Source of the DNA: Metallumcola ferriviriculae
GTDB taxonomy: Bacteria > Bacillota > JADQBR01
Direction of reading: 5' to 3'
Length of the DNA: 64,000 bases
Assembly: GCF_035573695.1 (NCBI RefSeq)
Contig: NZ_CP121694.1
Coordinates: 534,501-598,500 of the forward strand
Part shown: positions 46,080 to 55,228 of the stretch, piece after piece
Layout: each line of letters begins with the position of its first letter
Numbering within the stretch: the stretch's first letter is position 1
The notes under the pieces: model-generated
The model's database searches: none
What the model was told of the DNA's origin: nothing
What the model saw: the letters and a program-made list of their open reading frames with translations, nothing else
Translations under genes and position numbers: made by a program

Positions 46080-47027
46080 ATGAGTAAAAATGTTCTTAAA
46101 CTAATTGTATTGCTGATCGTATCAATTATGATGGTTACTGCAGTGGGCTGTACTCAAACAGCTCCCGAGGGTGATCAGAAACAGGGGGACCAGGCGGACA
46201 AGGGCGGTAATAAGAATCAGGTCGTAGGTAAAATCATCGGTATTGACCCCGGTGCCGGCATCATGTCCACCACTGAGACGGCACTTGAAGAATACGACTT
46301 AAACTATGACATAGTTGCAGGCAGTGGTGCTACTATGACTGCTGCATTGGGAGATGCTATCGAAAGTGAGAAGTGGATTGTAGTTACCGGTTGGGCACCG
46401 CATTGGAAATTTAATAAGTGGGACCTTAAATTCTTAGATGACCCTAAAGGGATCTACGGCGAAACCGAGCAGGTAAATACTATTGCTCGTAAAGGTTTCA
46501 AAGAAGATATGCCCGAAGCATATGCGTTTATGGACGCCTTCCACTGGGATCCAGCTGATATACAGCAGGTGATGTTGATGAACGCCGAGAAAGGAACTAC
46601 TCCAGCTGGAAACGCCAAAAAATGGGTTGAAGATAACATGGACCGTGTCCAGGAATGGATTCCGGAAGGTTTTGAGATGGGTTCCGGCCAAGGCACAGTT
46701 AAATTGGGTTATGTAGAATGGGCCGGCGAAATTGCCAGCACCAACGTAGTCAGTGAAGTATTAAAGAAAATGGGCTATGAAACAGACCTTCTTCCTCTTG
46801 GTGCTGCTGCTATGTGGCAGGGGGTTGCTGAAGGCGAATTTGATGTCATGACTTCCGCATGGCTGCCTACTACTCATAAAGCCTACTATGACAAGCGAGA
46901 AGCAGATATCGATGATTTGGGTGAAAACATGAAAGGTACCCGTATCGGTCTTGTTGTACCTAAATATGTGACTATCGATTCCATCGAGGAACTGAACGAG
47001 AATACAGAGAAGTTCCAGAAACCTTAA
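46080..47027 (+). CDS. opuAC: Glycine betaine-binding lipoprotein
   Basis: A 315-residue extracellular substrate-binding protein. The signal sequence ends in lipobox AVGC with Cys24 as lipid anchor, followed by a charged linker. The binding domain (about 50-310) has GSGATMTAALGDAIESEKWIVVTGWAPHWKF with Trp residues suited to cage quaternary amines, and a second half GYVEWAGEIASTNVVSEVL. It starts 7 bp after opuAB, and a strong terminator follows, closing opuAA-AB-AC. Confidence 0.93.
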   Translation: MSKNVLKLIVLLIVSIMMVTAVGCTQTAPEGDQKQGDQADKGGNKNQVVGKIIGIDPGAGIMSTTETALEEYDLNYDIVAGSGATMTAALGDAIESEKWIVVTGWAPHWKFNKWDLKFLDDPKGIYGETEQVNTIARKGFKEDMPEAYAFMDAFHWDPADIQQVMLMNAEKGTTPAGNAKKWVEDNMDRVQEWIPEGFEMGSGQGTVKLGYVEWAGEIASTNVVSEVLKKMGYETDLLPLGAAAMWQGVAEGEFDVMTSAWLPTTHKAYYDKREADIDDLGENMKGTRIGLVVPKYVTIDSIEELNENTEKFQKP

Positions 47028-47051
47028 AACAAGGATAACTAAAAAGTATAG

Positions 47052-47084
47052 CGGCAGTGGTGATAGACACCACTGCCGTTTTCA
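47052..47084 (+). terminator. Terminator after opuAC
   Basis: CGGCAGTGGTG (47052-47062) pairs exactly with CACCACTGCCG (47068-47078) around ATAGA, then TTTTCAAC. Confidence 0.92.
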
Positions 47085-47204
47085 ACTCTAGGTCCGGCGC
47101 CACCTCCTTTTGGCAATAATAGCAGGATTTAATGAATTTGGCACGAATTAGGAATAATAATTGCGTCTCTGTAAAAATCAAATGTTTACACAGGAGGGCA
47201 AAAG

Positions 47205-47852
47205 ATGCGTATTTTTATTGACAGTGCTAATGTACAGCATATCCGGGAAATTAGTGCCACGGGAATAGTCAGTGGTGTCACCACCAACCCGTCACTAATT
47301 GCTAAAGAGGGTCGTAATTTCCGGCAGGTGGTTCAGGAGATTACGGAAATAGTTGATGGGCCTATCAGTGCCGAGGTAATTAGTCTAGATGCGGCAGGTA
47401 TGATTTCCGAAGCAGAGGAACTGGCCAAGATCCATCCCAATGTAGTGATTAAAATACCCATGACCCAGGAAGGTTTAGCAGCAGTCTACCGCCTTAATGA
47501 CAAGGGGATTAGGACCAATGTGACGCTGGTTTTTTCTACCAACCAAGCCCTGCTTGCTGCTCGCGCGGGAGCTGCATATGTCAGCCCGTTTGTTGGCCGG
47601 CTTGATGATATTGGGCATGATGGGACGGCAATTATTGGTGAGATTGCCGCAGTATTTGATATCCACGCCTTGGAAACAGAGATAATAGCTGCGAGTATTC
47701 GCCATCCGCTCCATGTTACCCAGGCCGCATTGGCTGGAGCCCACATTGCTACCATACCGTATAAGGTAATTCAGCAAATGACCAAACACCCGCTCACAGA
47801 TGCGGGTATAGAACGATTTCTTGCAGACTGGGAAACCGTCAAAAACAAATAA
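47205..47852 (+). CDS. fsa: Fructose-6-phosphate aldolase/transaldolase (TalC-like)
   Basis: A 215-residue small TIM-barrel aldolase of the TalC/FSA group, with transaldolase or fructose-6-phosphate aldolase activity. It has [25 protein letters not shown], the Schiff-base Lys in [39 protein letters not shown] and [27 protein letters not shown] precedes ATG 47205. The position after fba matches Bacillus ywjH, except for the betaine transporter inserted between. Its stop codon lies inside palindrome copy 1. Confidence 0.9.
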   Translation: MRIFIDSANVQHIREISATGIVSGVTTNPSLIAKEGRNFRQVVQEITEIVDGPISAEVISLDAAGMISEAEELAKIHPNVVIKIPMTQEGLAAVYRLNDKGIRTNVTLVFSTNQALLAARAGAAYVSPFVGRLDDIGHDGTAIIGEIAAVFDIHALETEIIAASIRHPLHVTQAALAGAHIATIPYKVIQQMTKHPLTDAGIERFLADWETVKNK

Positions 47853-47893
47853 CTTGACAAAATGGTGCCAGGCACCATTTTGTCAAGTTATTT
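47847..47893. repeat. REP-like palindrome, copy 1
   Basis: A perfect 23-bp inverted repeat around one base: 47847-47869 against 47871-47893, core CTTGACAAAATGGTGCC. It overlaps the fsa stop codon and ends 20 bp before glpX. Near-identical copies lie at 48957, 52686 and 63303. Confidence 0.92.
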
Positions 47894-47912
47894 AAAAAAA
47901 GGGAGAGATATC

Positions 47913-48884
47913 ATGGAAAGAGAATTAGCACTTGAGTTTGCCCGAGTGACCGAATTGGCAGCACTTGCTGCCGGACGGTGGATGGGCAGAGGAGACAAAG
48001 AAGCAGCGGATGATGCGGCGGTTCGCGCCATGCGAGCGGTTTTCGATACTGTCAGCATCGATGGGACCATAGTAATCGGCGAAGGGGAAATGGATGAGGC
48101 CCCAATGCTTTACATTGGCGAAAAAGTTGGACAGGGTACGGCGCCCCAGGTGGATGTGGCGGTTGACCCGTTGGAAGGAACTAATATTGTCGCAAAAGGT
48201 CTTACTGGCGCAATCGCGGTATTGGCTGTGGCGCCTAAGGGCAATTTACTGCACGCGCCTGATATGTATATGGATAAAATAGCTGTTGGCCCACGGGCTA
48301 AAGGAACCATTAATCTGGATGCACCGGTGGAAGAAAACCTAAAGGCTGTAGCTAATGCTTTGGGCAAAGAAGTAGGCGACCTAACTGTGGTAATCTTGGA
48401 CCGTTCTCGTCATAGTAAAATTATCGAAGCGTGCCGCAAGGCCGGAGCGCGTATCAGGTTGATTACAGACGGTGATGTATCCCCGGCTGTGGCTACTGCC
48501 TTTCCGGAATCCGGCGTAGATATCATGATGGGCATTGGCGGTGCTCCCGAAGGAGTGCTGGCGGCTGCCGCGCTGCGTTGTCTCGGGGGAGAAATGCAGG
48601 GGCGTTTGGTCCCAATGGAAGCTGGAGAAAAGGAACGGGCAGAAGAGATGGGTATCGTACCCGTAGATAAACTTCTCGGCATGGATGAACTGGCCTTAGG
48701 TGATGATGTCATCTTTGTCGCTACCGGAATAACCGATGGTAGTCTACTGCAGGGGGTACGGTATTATGCCGACCGGGCAACCTCTCATACTTTAGTAATG
48801 CGTGGCACTACAGGTACCATACGCTTTGTAGAAGCACATCATCGTTTGGACAAAAAGCCCTTCTGGGAAGATCTTAAGGTATAG
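47913..48884 (+). CDS. glpX: Class II fructose-1,6-bisphosphatase
   Basis: GlpX hydrolyses fructose 1,6-bisphosphate to fructose 6-phosphate in gluconeogenesis. The 323-residue protein has the metal site motifs [21 protein letters not shown] and [12 protein letters not shown], then [20 protein letters not shown] and [12 protein letters not shown] 47913 follows GGGAGAG. The longer frame from 47862 would translate the palindrome and is rejected. With fba and fsa it forms a sugar-phosphate group before rho. Confidence 0.93.
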   Translation: MERELALEFARVTELAALAAGRWMGRGDKEAADDAAVRAMRAVFDTVSIDGTIVIGEGEMDEAPMLYIGEKVGQGTAPQVDVAVDPLEGTNIVAKGLTGAIAVLAVAPKGNLLHAPDMYMDKIAVGPRAKGTINLDAPVEENLKAVANALGKEVGDLTVVILDRSRHSKIIEACRKAGARIRLITDGDVSPAVATAFPESGVDIMMGIGGAPEGVLAAAALRCLGGEMQGRLVPMEAGEKERAEEMGIVPVDKLLGMDELALGDDVIFVATGITDGSLLQGVRYYADRATSHTLVMRGTTGTIRFVEAHHRLDKKPFWEDLKV

Positions 48885-48888
48885 TAAT

Positions 48889-48921
48889 AATTATGTGCAG
48901 ACTTGTGTGATGCACATAATT
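48889..48921. repeat. 11-bp inverted repeat after glpX
   Basis: AATTATGTGCA (48889-48899) and TGCACATAATT (48911-48921) are exact complements with an 11-nt loop, 5 bp after the glpX stop. No T-run follows, so it is a stable 3' end rather than a typical terminator. Confidence 0.7.
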
Positions 48922-48956
48922 CGAAATATTAGTAAGGTGTAGTAGAGATAAATGCA

Positions 48957-48999
48957 AATAAGTGACAAAATGGTGCCTGACACCATTTTGTCACTTATT
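48957..48999. repeat. REP-like palindrome, copy 2
   Basis: 19-bp arms (48957-48975 and 48981-48999) around CCTGA. It has AAGTGACA where the other copies have AACTTGACA, with a compensating change in the other arm so that pairing is kept. Confidence 0.92.
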
Positions 49000-49009
49000 G
49001 TTTGTTAAA

Positions 49010-49039
49010 TTGACTAGAATCTGCCAATAGTGGTATACT
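49010..49039 (+). promoter_or_regulatory. rho promoter
   Basis: TTGACT (49010-49015) and TATACT (49034-49039) with an 18-nt spacer. Transcription would begin near 49046, giving a leader of about 128 nt. Confidence 0.65.
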
Positions 49040-49060
49040 AATACTTAGACTGGACAGACA

Positions 49061-49082
49061 ACCTTCTTCATTTGAAGAAGGT
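49061..49082 (+). promoter_or_regulatory. Hairpin in the rho leader
   Basis: ACCTTCTTC (49061-49069) and GAAGAAGGT (49074-49082) form a perfect 9-bp stem with a 4-nt loop near the presumed start of the rho transcript. rho genes commonly self-regulate in the leader. Whether this hairpin takes part is unknown. Confidence 0.5.
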
Positions 49083-49173
49083 CCCTCTTTGTCTACCCTT
49101 CATTTAAGTCCGGCATTCAATTATAAATCCATTTAGATAATCCAAAAAAGTAAAGAAGTGCAGAGGTGAAAAA

Positions 49174-50424
49174 ATGAATATTTCCGATCTTGAAGGTAAG
49201 ACCATGGCGGAGCTTTTAAAAGTGGCCCGCGGGCTTGAGGTTTCCGGATACTCTAAGCTGCGTAAAAAAGAACTGATTTTTGAAATCCTTAAAGCCAAGA
49301 CTGAAAAGGATGGGCATCTATTTGCTCAGGGGGTACTGGAGATACTTCCGGATGGATATGGTTTTTTACGTCCGTTCGCATACCTGCCCAGCAATGATGA
49401 TATTTATGTATCCCCGTCTCAGATAAGACGTTTTGACCTGCGTACCGGGGATTTGGTAGCAGGCCAGGTGCGTCCGCCCAAGGATATGGAACGCTATTTT
49501 GCTCTGCTCAGGGTGGAAACTGTCAATAATCTGGACCCGGAATTGTCTCAGGAGAGATTGCATTTTGATGGGCTGACGCCCATTTATCCCTTGGAGCGGC
49601 TGACTCTGGAAACGGAAAAAACAGGAATAGCTACCCGCATTATTGATTTAATTGCTCCCTTGGGCAAAGGGCAAAGGGGACTAATTGTATCTCCGCCCAA
49701 GGCGGGAAAAACCACACTGTTGAAAAGGATTGCAAACAGCATTACCGCCAATTCACCGGATACAGAGTTATTGGTGCTGTTGATTGATGAGCGCCCGGAA
49801 GAGGTTACGGATATGCAGCGTTCGGTGGCTGGCGAGGTAGTCAGTTCGACCTTTGATGAACCGCCGGAAAATCATGTTAAGGTGGCGGACATGGTGCTGG
49901 AGCGCGCTAAGCGCCTGGTTGAGCACAAGAAAGATGTCATCATCCTGATGGACAGCATTACCCGTCTGGCACGGGCTCATAACTTAGTGGTGCCCCCCAG
50001 TGGGCGGACATTGTCAGGCGGGGTGGACCCCTCTGCGCTGCATAAGCCAAAACGGTTTTTTGGTGCGGCCAGGAATATCGAAGAAGGGGGCAGCTTGACT
50101 ATCTTGGCTACTGCCCTGGTAGAGACCGGCAGCCGCATGGATGATGTCATTTTCGAGGAGTTTAAAGGCACCGGTAATATGGAACTTATACTTGACCGCC
50201 GCTTGGCGGAAAGAAGGGTGTTCCCGGCTATAGATGTTAAACGATCAGGTACCCGAAAGGAAGAGCTGCTGTTAAATAAAGAGGAACTGGAGCTCACCTG
50301 GAAGTTTAGGCATACTACCAATAATAAGGCGCCTCATGAAGTGACGGAAATGCTGATTGATGCTCTAAAGAAAACCAGCAGAAATGCCGACCTTTTACGG
50401 GTGCTGCCCCAGCTGTTTCCGTAA
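49174..50424 (+). CDS. rho: Transcription termination factor Rho
   Basis: Rho is a hexameric RNA-dependent ATPase that ends transcription. The 416-residue protein has the N-terminal helix bundle ([20 protein letters not shown]), the cold-shock-type RNA-binding domain ([15 protein letters not shown]), P-loop [22 protein letters not shown] and the Q-loop region [25 protein letters not shown] precedes ATG 49174. It has its own promoter. Location beside rpmE and prfA is as in Bacillus. Confidence 0.96.
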   Translation: MNISDLEGKTMAELLKVARGLEVSGYSKLRKKELIFEILKAKTEKDGHLFAQGVLEILPDGYGFLRPFAYLPSNDDIYVSPSQIRRFDLRTGDLVAGQVRPPKDMERYFALLRVETVNNLDPELSQERLHFDGLTPIYPLERLTLETEKTGIATRIIDLIAPLGKGQRGLIVSPPKAGKTTLLKRIANSITANSPDTELLVLLIDERPEEVTDMQRSVAGEVVSSTFDEPPENHVKVADMVLERAKRLVEHKKDVIILMDSITRLARAHNLVVPPSGRTLSGGVDPSALHKPKRFFGAARNIEEGGSLTILATALVETGSRMDDVIFEEFKGTGNMELILDRRLAERRVFPAIDVKRSGTRKEELLLNKEELELTWKFRHTTNNKAPHEVTEMLIDALKKTSRNADLLRVLPQLFP

Positions 50425-50453
50425 AAAAAGGCATTAATCAGCGAGAAATAGTT

Positions 50454-50480
50454 ATTGCCCTCCTTTGCGAGGGCAATTTC
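50454..50480 (+). terminator. Probable terminator after rho
   Basis: ATTGCCCTC (50454-50462) pairs with GAGGGCAAT (50469-50477), then only TTCGG, so the U-tract is poor. Confidence 0.55.
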
Positions 50481-50561
50481 GGTATAAAATAAAGGTGGTT
50501 CGGCAAAAATAATTGCTGTATCAAGCGTGCAGAAAATATTTCCATAAGGAGGAACTTTAGC

Positions 50562-51398
50562 ATGCGTAGAAAAGTGATATTTTTGCTTGTTGTCATATTA
50601 CTGACAGCCGGTACGGAAGCAGCCTTTGCCGGCCAATCAGTGACCGAACCACAGGAAAATAATTTTGTTACTGAATACCAGGTTTCCCCAGGGGATAGCT
50701 TGACCGCCATTGCCAAAAGGCATGAAATGGACTGGGAATTAGTGGCGGCCATGAATAATATCGATAACCCCAATAAGATCTATCCCGGCCAGCAGTTGTT
50801 TCTGCCGGTAATGCAGCAGGATCATGTTGTTGTCGGGCACGGGGACACTCTTTGGGCCATTGCTCAAAAGTTTGAAGTGAACGTGTCAGACCTGGCTTTT
50901 GAAAATGCAATTGAGAATCCGAATGCCCTGGAAGCGGGTATGAGGCTGCGTATTCCTAGTATGCCGGCGATACCTACCTTCTTACAGGATGAGGTGGTAC
51001 CGGCACTATCGTCCCGGGGCGCAACCGATTTTTTTCTATCCTGGCCTTTAATTGGTGTCATTACCTCGCCCTATGGTCGGCGGGGTAATGACTTTCATCA
51101 CGGTATAGACCTAAGCGGTAAAGACTCTGATACTATCCTTGCGGCTGCCGCTGGCAAGGTTACATTCTCGGGATGGTTAAACAGCGTCTACGGTCAGACG
51201 GTAATTATTACTCACAACCACAAATATCGTACTCTTTATGCACATAACCGGGGGAATCTGGTAGAAAAAGGTGACAGAGTGACAGTGGGGCAGCCGATCG
51301 CCCTTCAGGGTTCGTCAGGCAGGGCCACCGGCCCGCATCTACACCTAGAAGTGTACCGCGACGGCAGTCCGGTAAATCCGCTGGAACTTCTCCCGTAA
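50562..51398 (+). CDS. Secreted LysM-M23 cell-wall peptidase
   Basis: A 278-residue exported protein. A signal peptide covers about 1-23. Two LysM peptidoglycan-binding repeats follow (EYQVSPGDSLTAIAKRH near 38-54 and VVVGHGDTLWAIAQKF near 88-103), then a C-terminal M23 (LytM-type) zinc metallopeptidase with HHGIDLS and HLHLE ligands and YGRRGNDFHHG. It likely cuts or remodels peptidoglycan cross-links, possibly in sporulation or division. AAGGAGG precedes ATG 50562. The radical SAM gene follows 29 bp after its end. Confidence 0.88.
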   Translation: MRRKVIFLLVVILLTAGTEAAFAGQSVTEPQENNFVTEYQVSPGDSLTAIAKRHEMDWELVAAMNNIDNPNKIYPGQQLFLPVMQQDHVVVGHGDTLWAIAQKFEVNVSDLAFENAIENPNALEAGMRLRIPSMPAIPTFLQDEVVPALSSRGATDFFLSWPLIGVITSPYGRRGNDFHHGIDLSGKDSDTILAAAAGKVTFSGWLNSVYGQTVIITHNHKYRTLYAHNRGNLVEKGDRVTVGQPIALQGSSGRATGPHLHLEVYRDGSPVNPLELLP

Positions 51399-51427
51399 GC
51401 TGTTCGATGGAGAGGAGAAGGAATGAT

Positions 51428-52675
51428 ATGTACAGGCTTTTATTTGCCAATGAACAAGGTGAACTGCGGGATCATCCCACCTGGGGGATGGTGGGGCGAT
51501 CGGGTTTGAGCTTTATCGAACCGCTGCCTGAAGAAATGATACCGCTGCCTGAAGGTGCCACTCTTACGCTGGTGCCGTTCAGCACGCCGGTGGGTATTGA
51601 CGAGCAGGGTCATTTTGCACCCCTGCACAGCAGCCCCTTTGACGACCAAGAACGGGTTTACCAGGTGGGAGCACTGCTTCCTCAGGGTTTTACCCGTTTA
51701 CTTTTGCCGGGATTTACCGGCGGAAATGAGAGCGCGCCGCTGCTGGGTTATACTGCTGTGGGCGTCATGGATGGTCAATTTTATGTGGCAGCGGCTCAGA
51801 CGGATGAACACCATAAGTGGCACCCCAAATTTTTTAATACCGAAGCATTGCCCGGCAAAGTAGCTCGGCTGTCGGCAATCTTTAAAGACAACCGAATTAT
51901 CCAACAATTGGCCAAATGCGCATTGGACTATGGCTGCTTTACCGCCCAGAATATCTTCTACCGCCGTTGGGAAGCGGGTATTCCCGTATCGCCGGTATGC
52001 AATGCCGGTTGTCTGGGTTGTATTTCACTGCAGGAAAGCGAATGCTGTCCCTCGCCCCAGGAGAGAATAGACTTTGTTCCTACCAGCGATGAAGCGGCCC
52101 GGTTAATGATTTATCACCTTGCCGGTTCCAGGGGTGAGATTATCAGCTTCGGTCAGGGTTGTGAAGGGGAACCTTCACTGCAAGCAGAGGTAATAGCTAA
52201 AGCCATTGAGCAGGTGAGAAAGGAAACTTCCCGGGGTACTATCAATATCAACACCAACGCGGGCTATACCGAGGGCATCAAAAAACTTTGCAGCAGCGGA
52301 TTAGATTCCATGCGGGTAAGCCTAATTTCTGCTGTTGAGGAGTGTTATCAAGCATATTACCGCCCGAAAAATTATTCACTGGCCAATGTAAAGGAATCCC
52401 TAAGCTTTGGTGCGGCTGACGGAGTGCTTACTTCATTAAATTTACTCGCATTTCCCGGCTTCACAGATACCGAACCGGAGTTAGAAGCGCTGATTAGTAT
52501 GGCCAGGGAAACCCAATTATCCATAATTCAGCTGCGCAACCTTAATATCGACCCTGGGGTTCTGTTTGCTAAGATTAAGCCGGATGGCGAACCGCTGGGC
52601 ATGTTGACGGCCATTGAAATTCTCCGGGAGGAACTGCCCGGCGTGACCATTGGCAGCTATTCCAAGCCGGTATAG
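51428..52675 (+). CDS. Radical SAM protein of unknown function
   Basis: A 415-residue protein. The first 180 residues form a domain not recognised. The radical SAM core begins with Cys-Asn-Ala-Gly-Cys-Leu-Gly-Cys (VCNAGCLGCISL, about 191-202), which binds the 4Fe-4S cluster and SAM. FGQGCEGEPSL is the glycine-rich SAM contact, and further strands (TININTNAGY, SMRVSLIS) complete the barrel. There is no C-terminal SPASM cysteine cluster. ATG 51428 follows GGAGAAGG. The frame from 51407 adds only MERRRND. It is probably co-transcribed with the M23 peptidase gene. Confidence 0.8.
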   Translation: MYRLLFANEQGELRDHPTWGMVGRSGLSFIEPLPEEMIPLPEGATLTLVPFSTPVGIDEQGHFAPLHSSPFDDQERVYQVGALLPQGFTRLLLPGFTGGNESAPLLGYTAVGVMDGQFYVAAAQTDEHHKWHPKFFNTEALPGKVARLSAIFKDNRIIQQLAKCALDYGCFTAQNIFYRRWEAGIPVSPVCNAGCLGCISLQESECCPSPQERIDFVPTSDEAARLMIYHLAGSRGEIISFGQGCEGEPSLQAEVIAKAIEQVRKETSRGTININTNAGYTEGIKKLCSSGLDSMRVSLISAVEECYQAYYRPKNYSLANVKESLSFGAADGVLTSLNLLAFPGFTDTEPELEALISMARETQLSIIQLRNLNIDPGVLFAKIKPDGEPLGMLTAIEILREELPGVTIGSYSKPV

Positions 52676-52685
52676 CCATACTAAA

Positions 52686-52734
52686 GCAATAACTTGACAA
52701 AATGGTGCCTGACACCATTTTGTCAAGTTATTGC
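52686..52734. repeat. REP-like palindrome, copy 3
   Basis: 22-bp arms (52686-52707 and 52713-52734) around CCTGA, 10 bp after the radical SAM stop codon. The core is identical to copy 4. Confidence 0.92.
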
Positions 52735-52760
52735 TGATTAAGATGCTAAAATCCAAAGGG

Positions 52761-52789
52761 TTGCAAAGGACAGGACCCTATGCTATAAT
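52761..52789 (+). promoter_or_regulatory. rpmE promoter
   Basis: TTGCAA (52761-52766) and TATAAT (52784-52789) with a 17-nt spacer and an extended TG before the -10. Confidence 0.75.
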
Positions 52790-52836
52790 GACAGAAGTGT
52801 AATTTAGTGAATGATTTAGGAAAGAGGTGAACCGCA

Positions 52837-53037
52837 ATGAAAGAGGGCATTCATCCCAAATATGAGAAAACTACTATCCATTGTGCTTGCGGTAATGAAA
52901 TTGAAACTAAGTCCACAGAAAAAGACATCCGGGTAGAAATTTGCTCAGCTTGCCATCCTTTTTACACCGGTAACCGTTCGCGGTTGGTAGACAAAGGCGG
53001 GCGTGTTGAGAGGTTTAAAAAGAAATACGGTATGTAA
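52837..53037 (+). CDS. rpmE: Ribosomal protein L31, zinc type
   Basis: A 66-residue large-subunit protein that bridges the subunits. It has the zinc-binding form, with Cys16, Cys18, Cys37 and Cys40 (HCACGN and [10 protein letters not shown]), and starts [29 protein letters not shown] precedes ATG 52837. The place after rho is conserved in Bacillus, but a peptidase and a radical SAM gene have been inserted here. Confidence 0.95.
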   Translation: MKEGIHPKYEKTTIHCACGNEIETKSTEKDIRVEICSACHPFYTGNRSRLVDKGGRVERFKKKYGM

Positions 53038-53064
53038 AAGCGGGGCAAGGGTCTCGCTTTTTTC
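53036..53064 (+). terminator. Terminator after rpmE
   Basis: AAAAGCG (53036-53042) pairs with CGCTTTT (53055-53061), then TTCTTATTT. It overlaps the rpmE stop codon. Confidence 0.75.
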
Positions 53065-53080
53065 TTATTTAGAATGAAAT

Positions 53081-53117
53081 CACCTTGGCAAATTAGAACT
53101 AAGGTGTTTTCTTTTTC
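53081..53117 (+). terminator. Second terminator after rpmE
   Basis: CACCTT (53081-53086) pairs with AAGGTG (53101-53106), then TTTTCTTTTTCC. It insulates the DUF1385 gene from rpmE. Confidence 0.6.
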
Positions 53118-53225
53118 CTTGAGGTATATTTCTGATATAATGATTAATGTCTTGTACTTGAAATTAGTTAATAAAATTTTCCGTATGCCATTTAAATTGA
53201 TGGTTTCGGTTAGAGGAGAGGTATC

Positions 53226-54167
53226 ATGGCAAATAAATTTCAGTACGGGGGTCAGGCGGTTATCGAGGGTGTTATGATGCGCGGCAAAAATGGTATAGCC
53301 GTAGCAGTGAGACGTCCTTCCGGGCAAGTGGTGGTAGATGAACAACCGCTGGTTTCATGGCTGGATAAAATGCCCTTTTTCAAGAAACCTTTCTTGAGGG
53401 GATTTTTTGCACTGCTAGAAGCGTTAATAATCGGTGTTAAGGCCTTGAGTTTTTCCGCAAATCAGGCGGCTGAGGAAGAGGAAGAAGAGCTATCCGCCAA
53501 GGAAATAGCCATTACTATGGCTGTGGCTTTTGGTTTAGCTATCGGATTATTTGTCGTACTGCCTACATGGACTGCCCACTGGCTGGGCTCCAGCGGCGGC
53601 GAAATTTGGAAGAACGTTCTCGAAGGTATTATTCGTATAGCTGTTTTTTTGTTATATATTATAATAATCTCCCGTCTCAAGGATATCCAACGGGTATTTC
53701 AGTACCATGGAGCGGAGCACAAAGTAATTTCCACCTTTGAGCGGGGCGAGGAACTGACAGTGGAAAATGCACGGAAATACTCCACCCTTCATCCTCGCTG
53801 CGGCACCAGCTTTCTTTTAATCGTCATGGTGATGTCCATAGTAGTATTTTCTGTCTTGGCTTTTGACCAGATTATTTGGCGGATTTTATCTCGGGTGCTG
53901 CTTATGCCGTTGGTGGCAGGTATTGCCTACGAGATTATTAAATTTACCGGCAAGCATCAAGATAAAGGCTGGGTTAAAATGGTCAGCACTCCGGGTCTAT
54001 GGCTGCAAAACTTAACCACCCGGGAACCTGATGACAGTCAAGTCGCAGTAGCGATTAATTCTCTTCAGGCGGTTCTTAAGCAGGACGATTCGGAAGTAGA
54101 AGAAGAATCCCCAAATGTAAATCAATGTATTTTAGAAGATGCTGTCAGAGGTGAAGGAGCATGCTAG
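53226..54167 (+). CDS. DUF1385 membrane protein (YqhQ-like)
   Basis: A 313-residue membrane protein. It begins [20 protein letters not shown], which is the family signature, and has four hydrophobic segments. The YHGAEHKVI and [10 protein letters not shown] motifs could form a metal or ligand site in the membrane. DUF1385 has no confirmed function. AGAGGAGAGG precedes ATG 53226. It overlaps prfA by 7 nt, a link widely seen in Clostridia. Confidence 0.85.
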   Translation: MANKFQYGGQAVIEGVMMRGKNGIAVAVRRPSGQVVVDEQPLVSWLDKMPFFKKPFLRGFFALLEALIIGVKALSFSANQAAEEEEEELSAKEIAITMAVAFGLAIGLFVVLPTWTAHWLGSSGGEIWKNVLEGIIRIAVFLLYIIIISRLKDIQRVFQYHGAEHKVISTFERGEELTVENARKYSTLHPRCGTSFLLIVMVMSIVVFSVLAFDQIIWRILSRVLLMPLVAGIAYEIIKFTGKHQDKGWVKMVSTPGLWLQNLTTREPDDSQVAVAINSLQAVLKQDDSEVEEESPNVNQCILEDAVRGEGAC

Positions 54168-55228
54168 AGAAACTAAAACAAGTAGTAGACAGATATGAAG
54201 AACTGGGACGGTTAATCAGTGACCCCGAGGTAATTGCTGATAATGCCCAGTTTCAAAAGCACGCCAAAGCCCATGCCGGGCTTCAGGAAGTGGTAGATAC
54301 TTTCCAGCGCTATCAAAAAGTAGTGTCTGACTTAGAGGAAGCGCAGGCTTTACTGGAAGATGACCTGGATGCTGATTTTCGCGAAATGGCAGAAGCTGAG
54401 GTTGAGCAGCGTACAAAGGAAAAGGAGCAGTTAGAAGAGCAGTTGAAACTGCTGCTGCTGCCTAAAGATCCTAATGATGAGAAAAACGTCATCATGGAGA
54501 TCCGCGGCGGTGCAGGGGGAGACGAAGCCGCTCTCTTTGCCGGTGATTTGTTTCGTATGTATAGCCGCTACGCCGAAAACCAAGGATGGAAGACCGAGGT
54601 TCTAAGTCTTCATGGAACAGACATCGGCGGTTTCAAGGAAATTTCTTTTCTGATAGAGGGTCAGGGTGCCTACAGTAGATTGAAATTTGAAAGCGGTGTG
54701 CATAGGGTCCAGCGGATTCCCAGTACCGAGTCAGGCGGTCGTATTCATACTTCCACCGCTACCGTGGCAGTGCTGCCCGAGGCGGAAGAAGTAGACATCG
54801 CTATTAATGCCAATGACCTGCGAGTGGATGTATTTTGCTCCAGCGGGCCCGGCGGACAATCCGTAAATACCACACAATCCGCCGTACGTATTACCCATCT
54901 ACCCACCGGGTTAGTGGTATCATGTCAGGATGAAAAGTCTCAGCACAAAAATAAAGATAAGGCACTTAAGGTCCTAAGGGCTAGACTACTAGATAATGCT
55001 CAGCAGGAACAGCATGGTGAGCTTGCCTCTACGCGTAAATCCCAGGTGGGAACCGGTGACCGCAGTGAGCGTATCCGTACCTATAATTTCCCCCAGAGCC
55101 GGGTGACCGATCATAGGGTTGGCCTGACCCTGCATAAGTTGGAGACCATTCTTCAGGGGGATATGGACGAGATTATTGATACCTTAATCACAATAGATCA
55201 GGCGGAAAAAATTAAAGAGGTGGAATAA
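54161..55228 (+). CDS. prfA: Peptide chain release factor 1
   Basis: RF1 recognises UAA and UAG stop codons and triggers release of the peptide. The 355-residue protein has the N-terminal helical domain, the codon-recognition region ([20 protein letters not shown], with the PxT-type loop reading PST) and the catalytic [22 protein letters not shown] precedes ATG 54161. prmC begins directly after its stop codon. Confidence 0.95.
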   Translation: MLEKLKQVVDRYEELGRLISDPEVIADNAQFQKHAKAHAGLQEVVDTFQRYQKVVSDLEEAQALLEDDLDADFREMAEAEVEQRTKEKEQLEEQLKLLLLPKDPNDEKNVIMEIRGGAGGDEAALFAGDLFRMYSRYAENQGWKTEVLSLHGTDIGGFKEISFLIEGQGAYSRLKFESGVHRVQRIPSTESGGRIHTSTATVAVLPEAEEVDIAINANDLRVDVFCSSGPGGQSVNTTQSAVRITHLPTGLVVSCQDEKSQHKNKDKALKVLRARLLDNAQQEQHGELASTRKSQVGTGDRSERIRTYNFPQSRVTDHRVGLTLHKLETILQGDMDEIIDTLITIDQAEKIKEVE

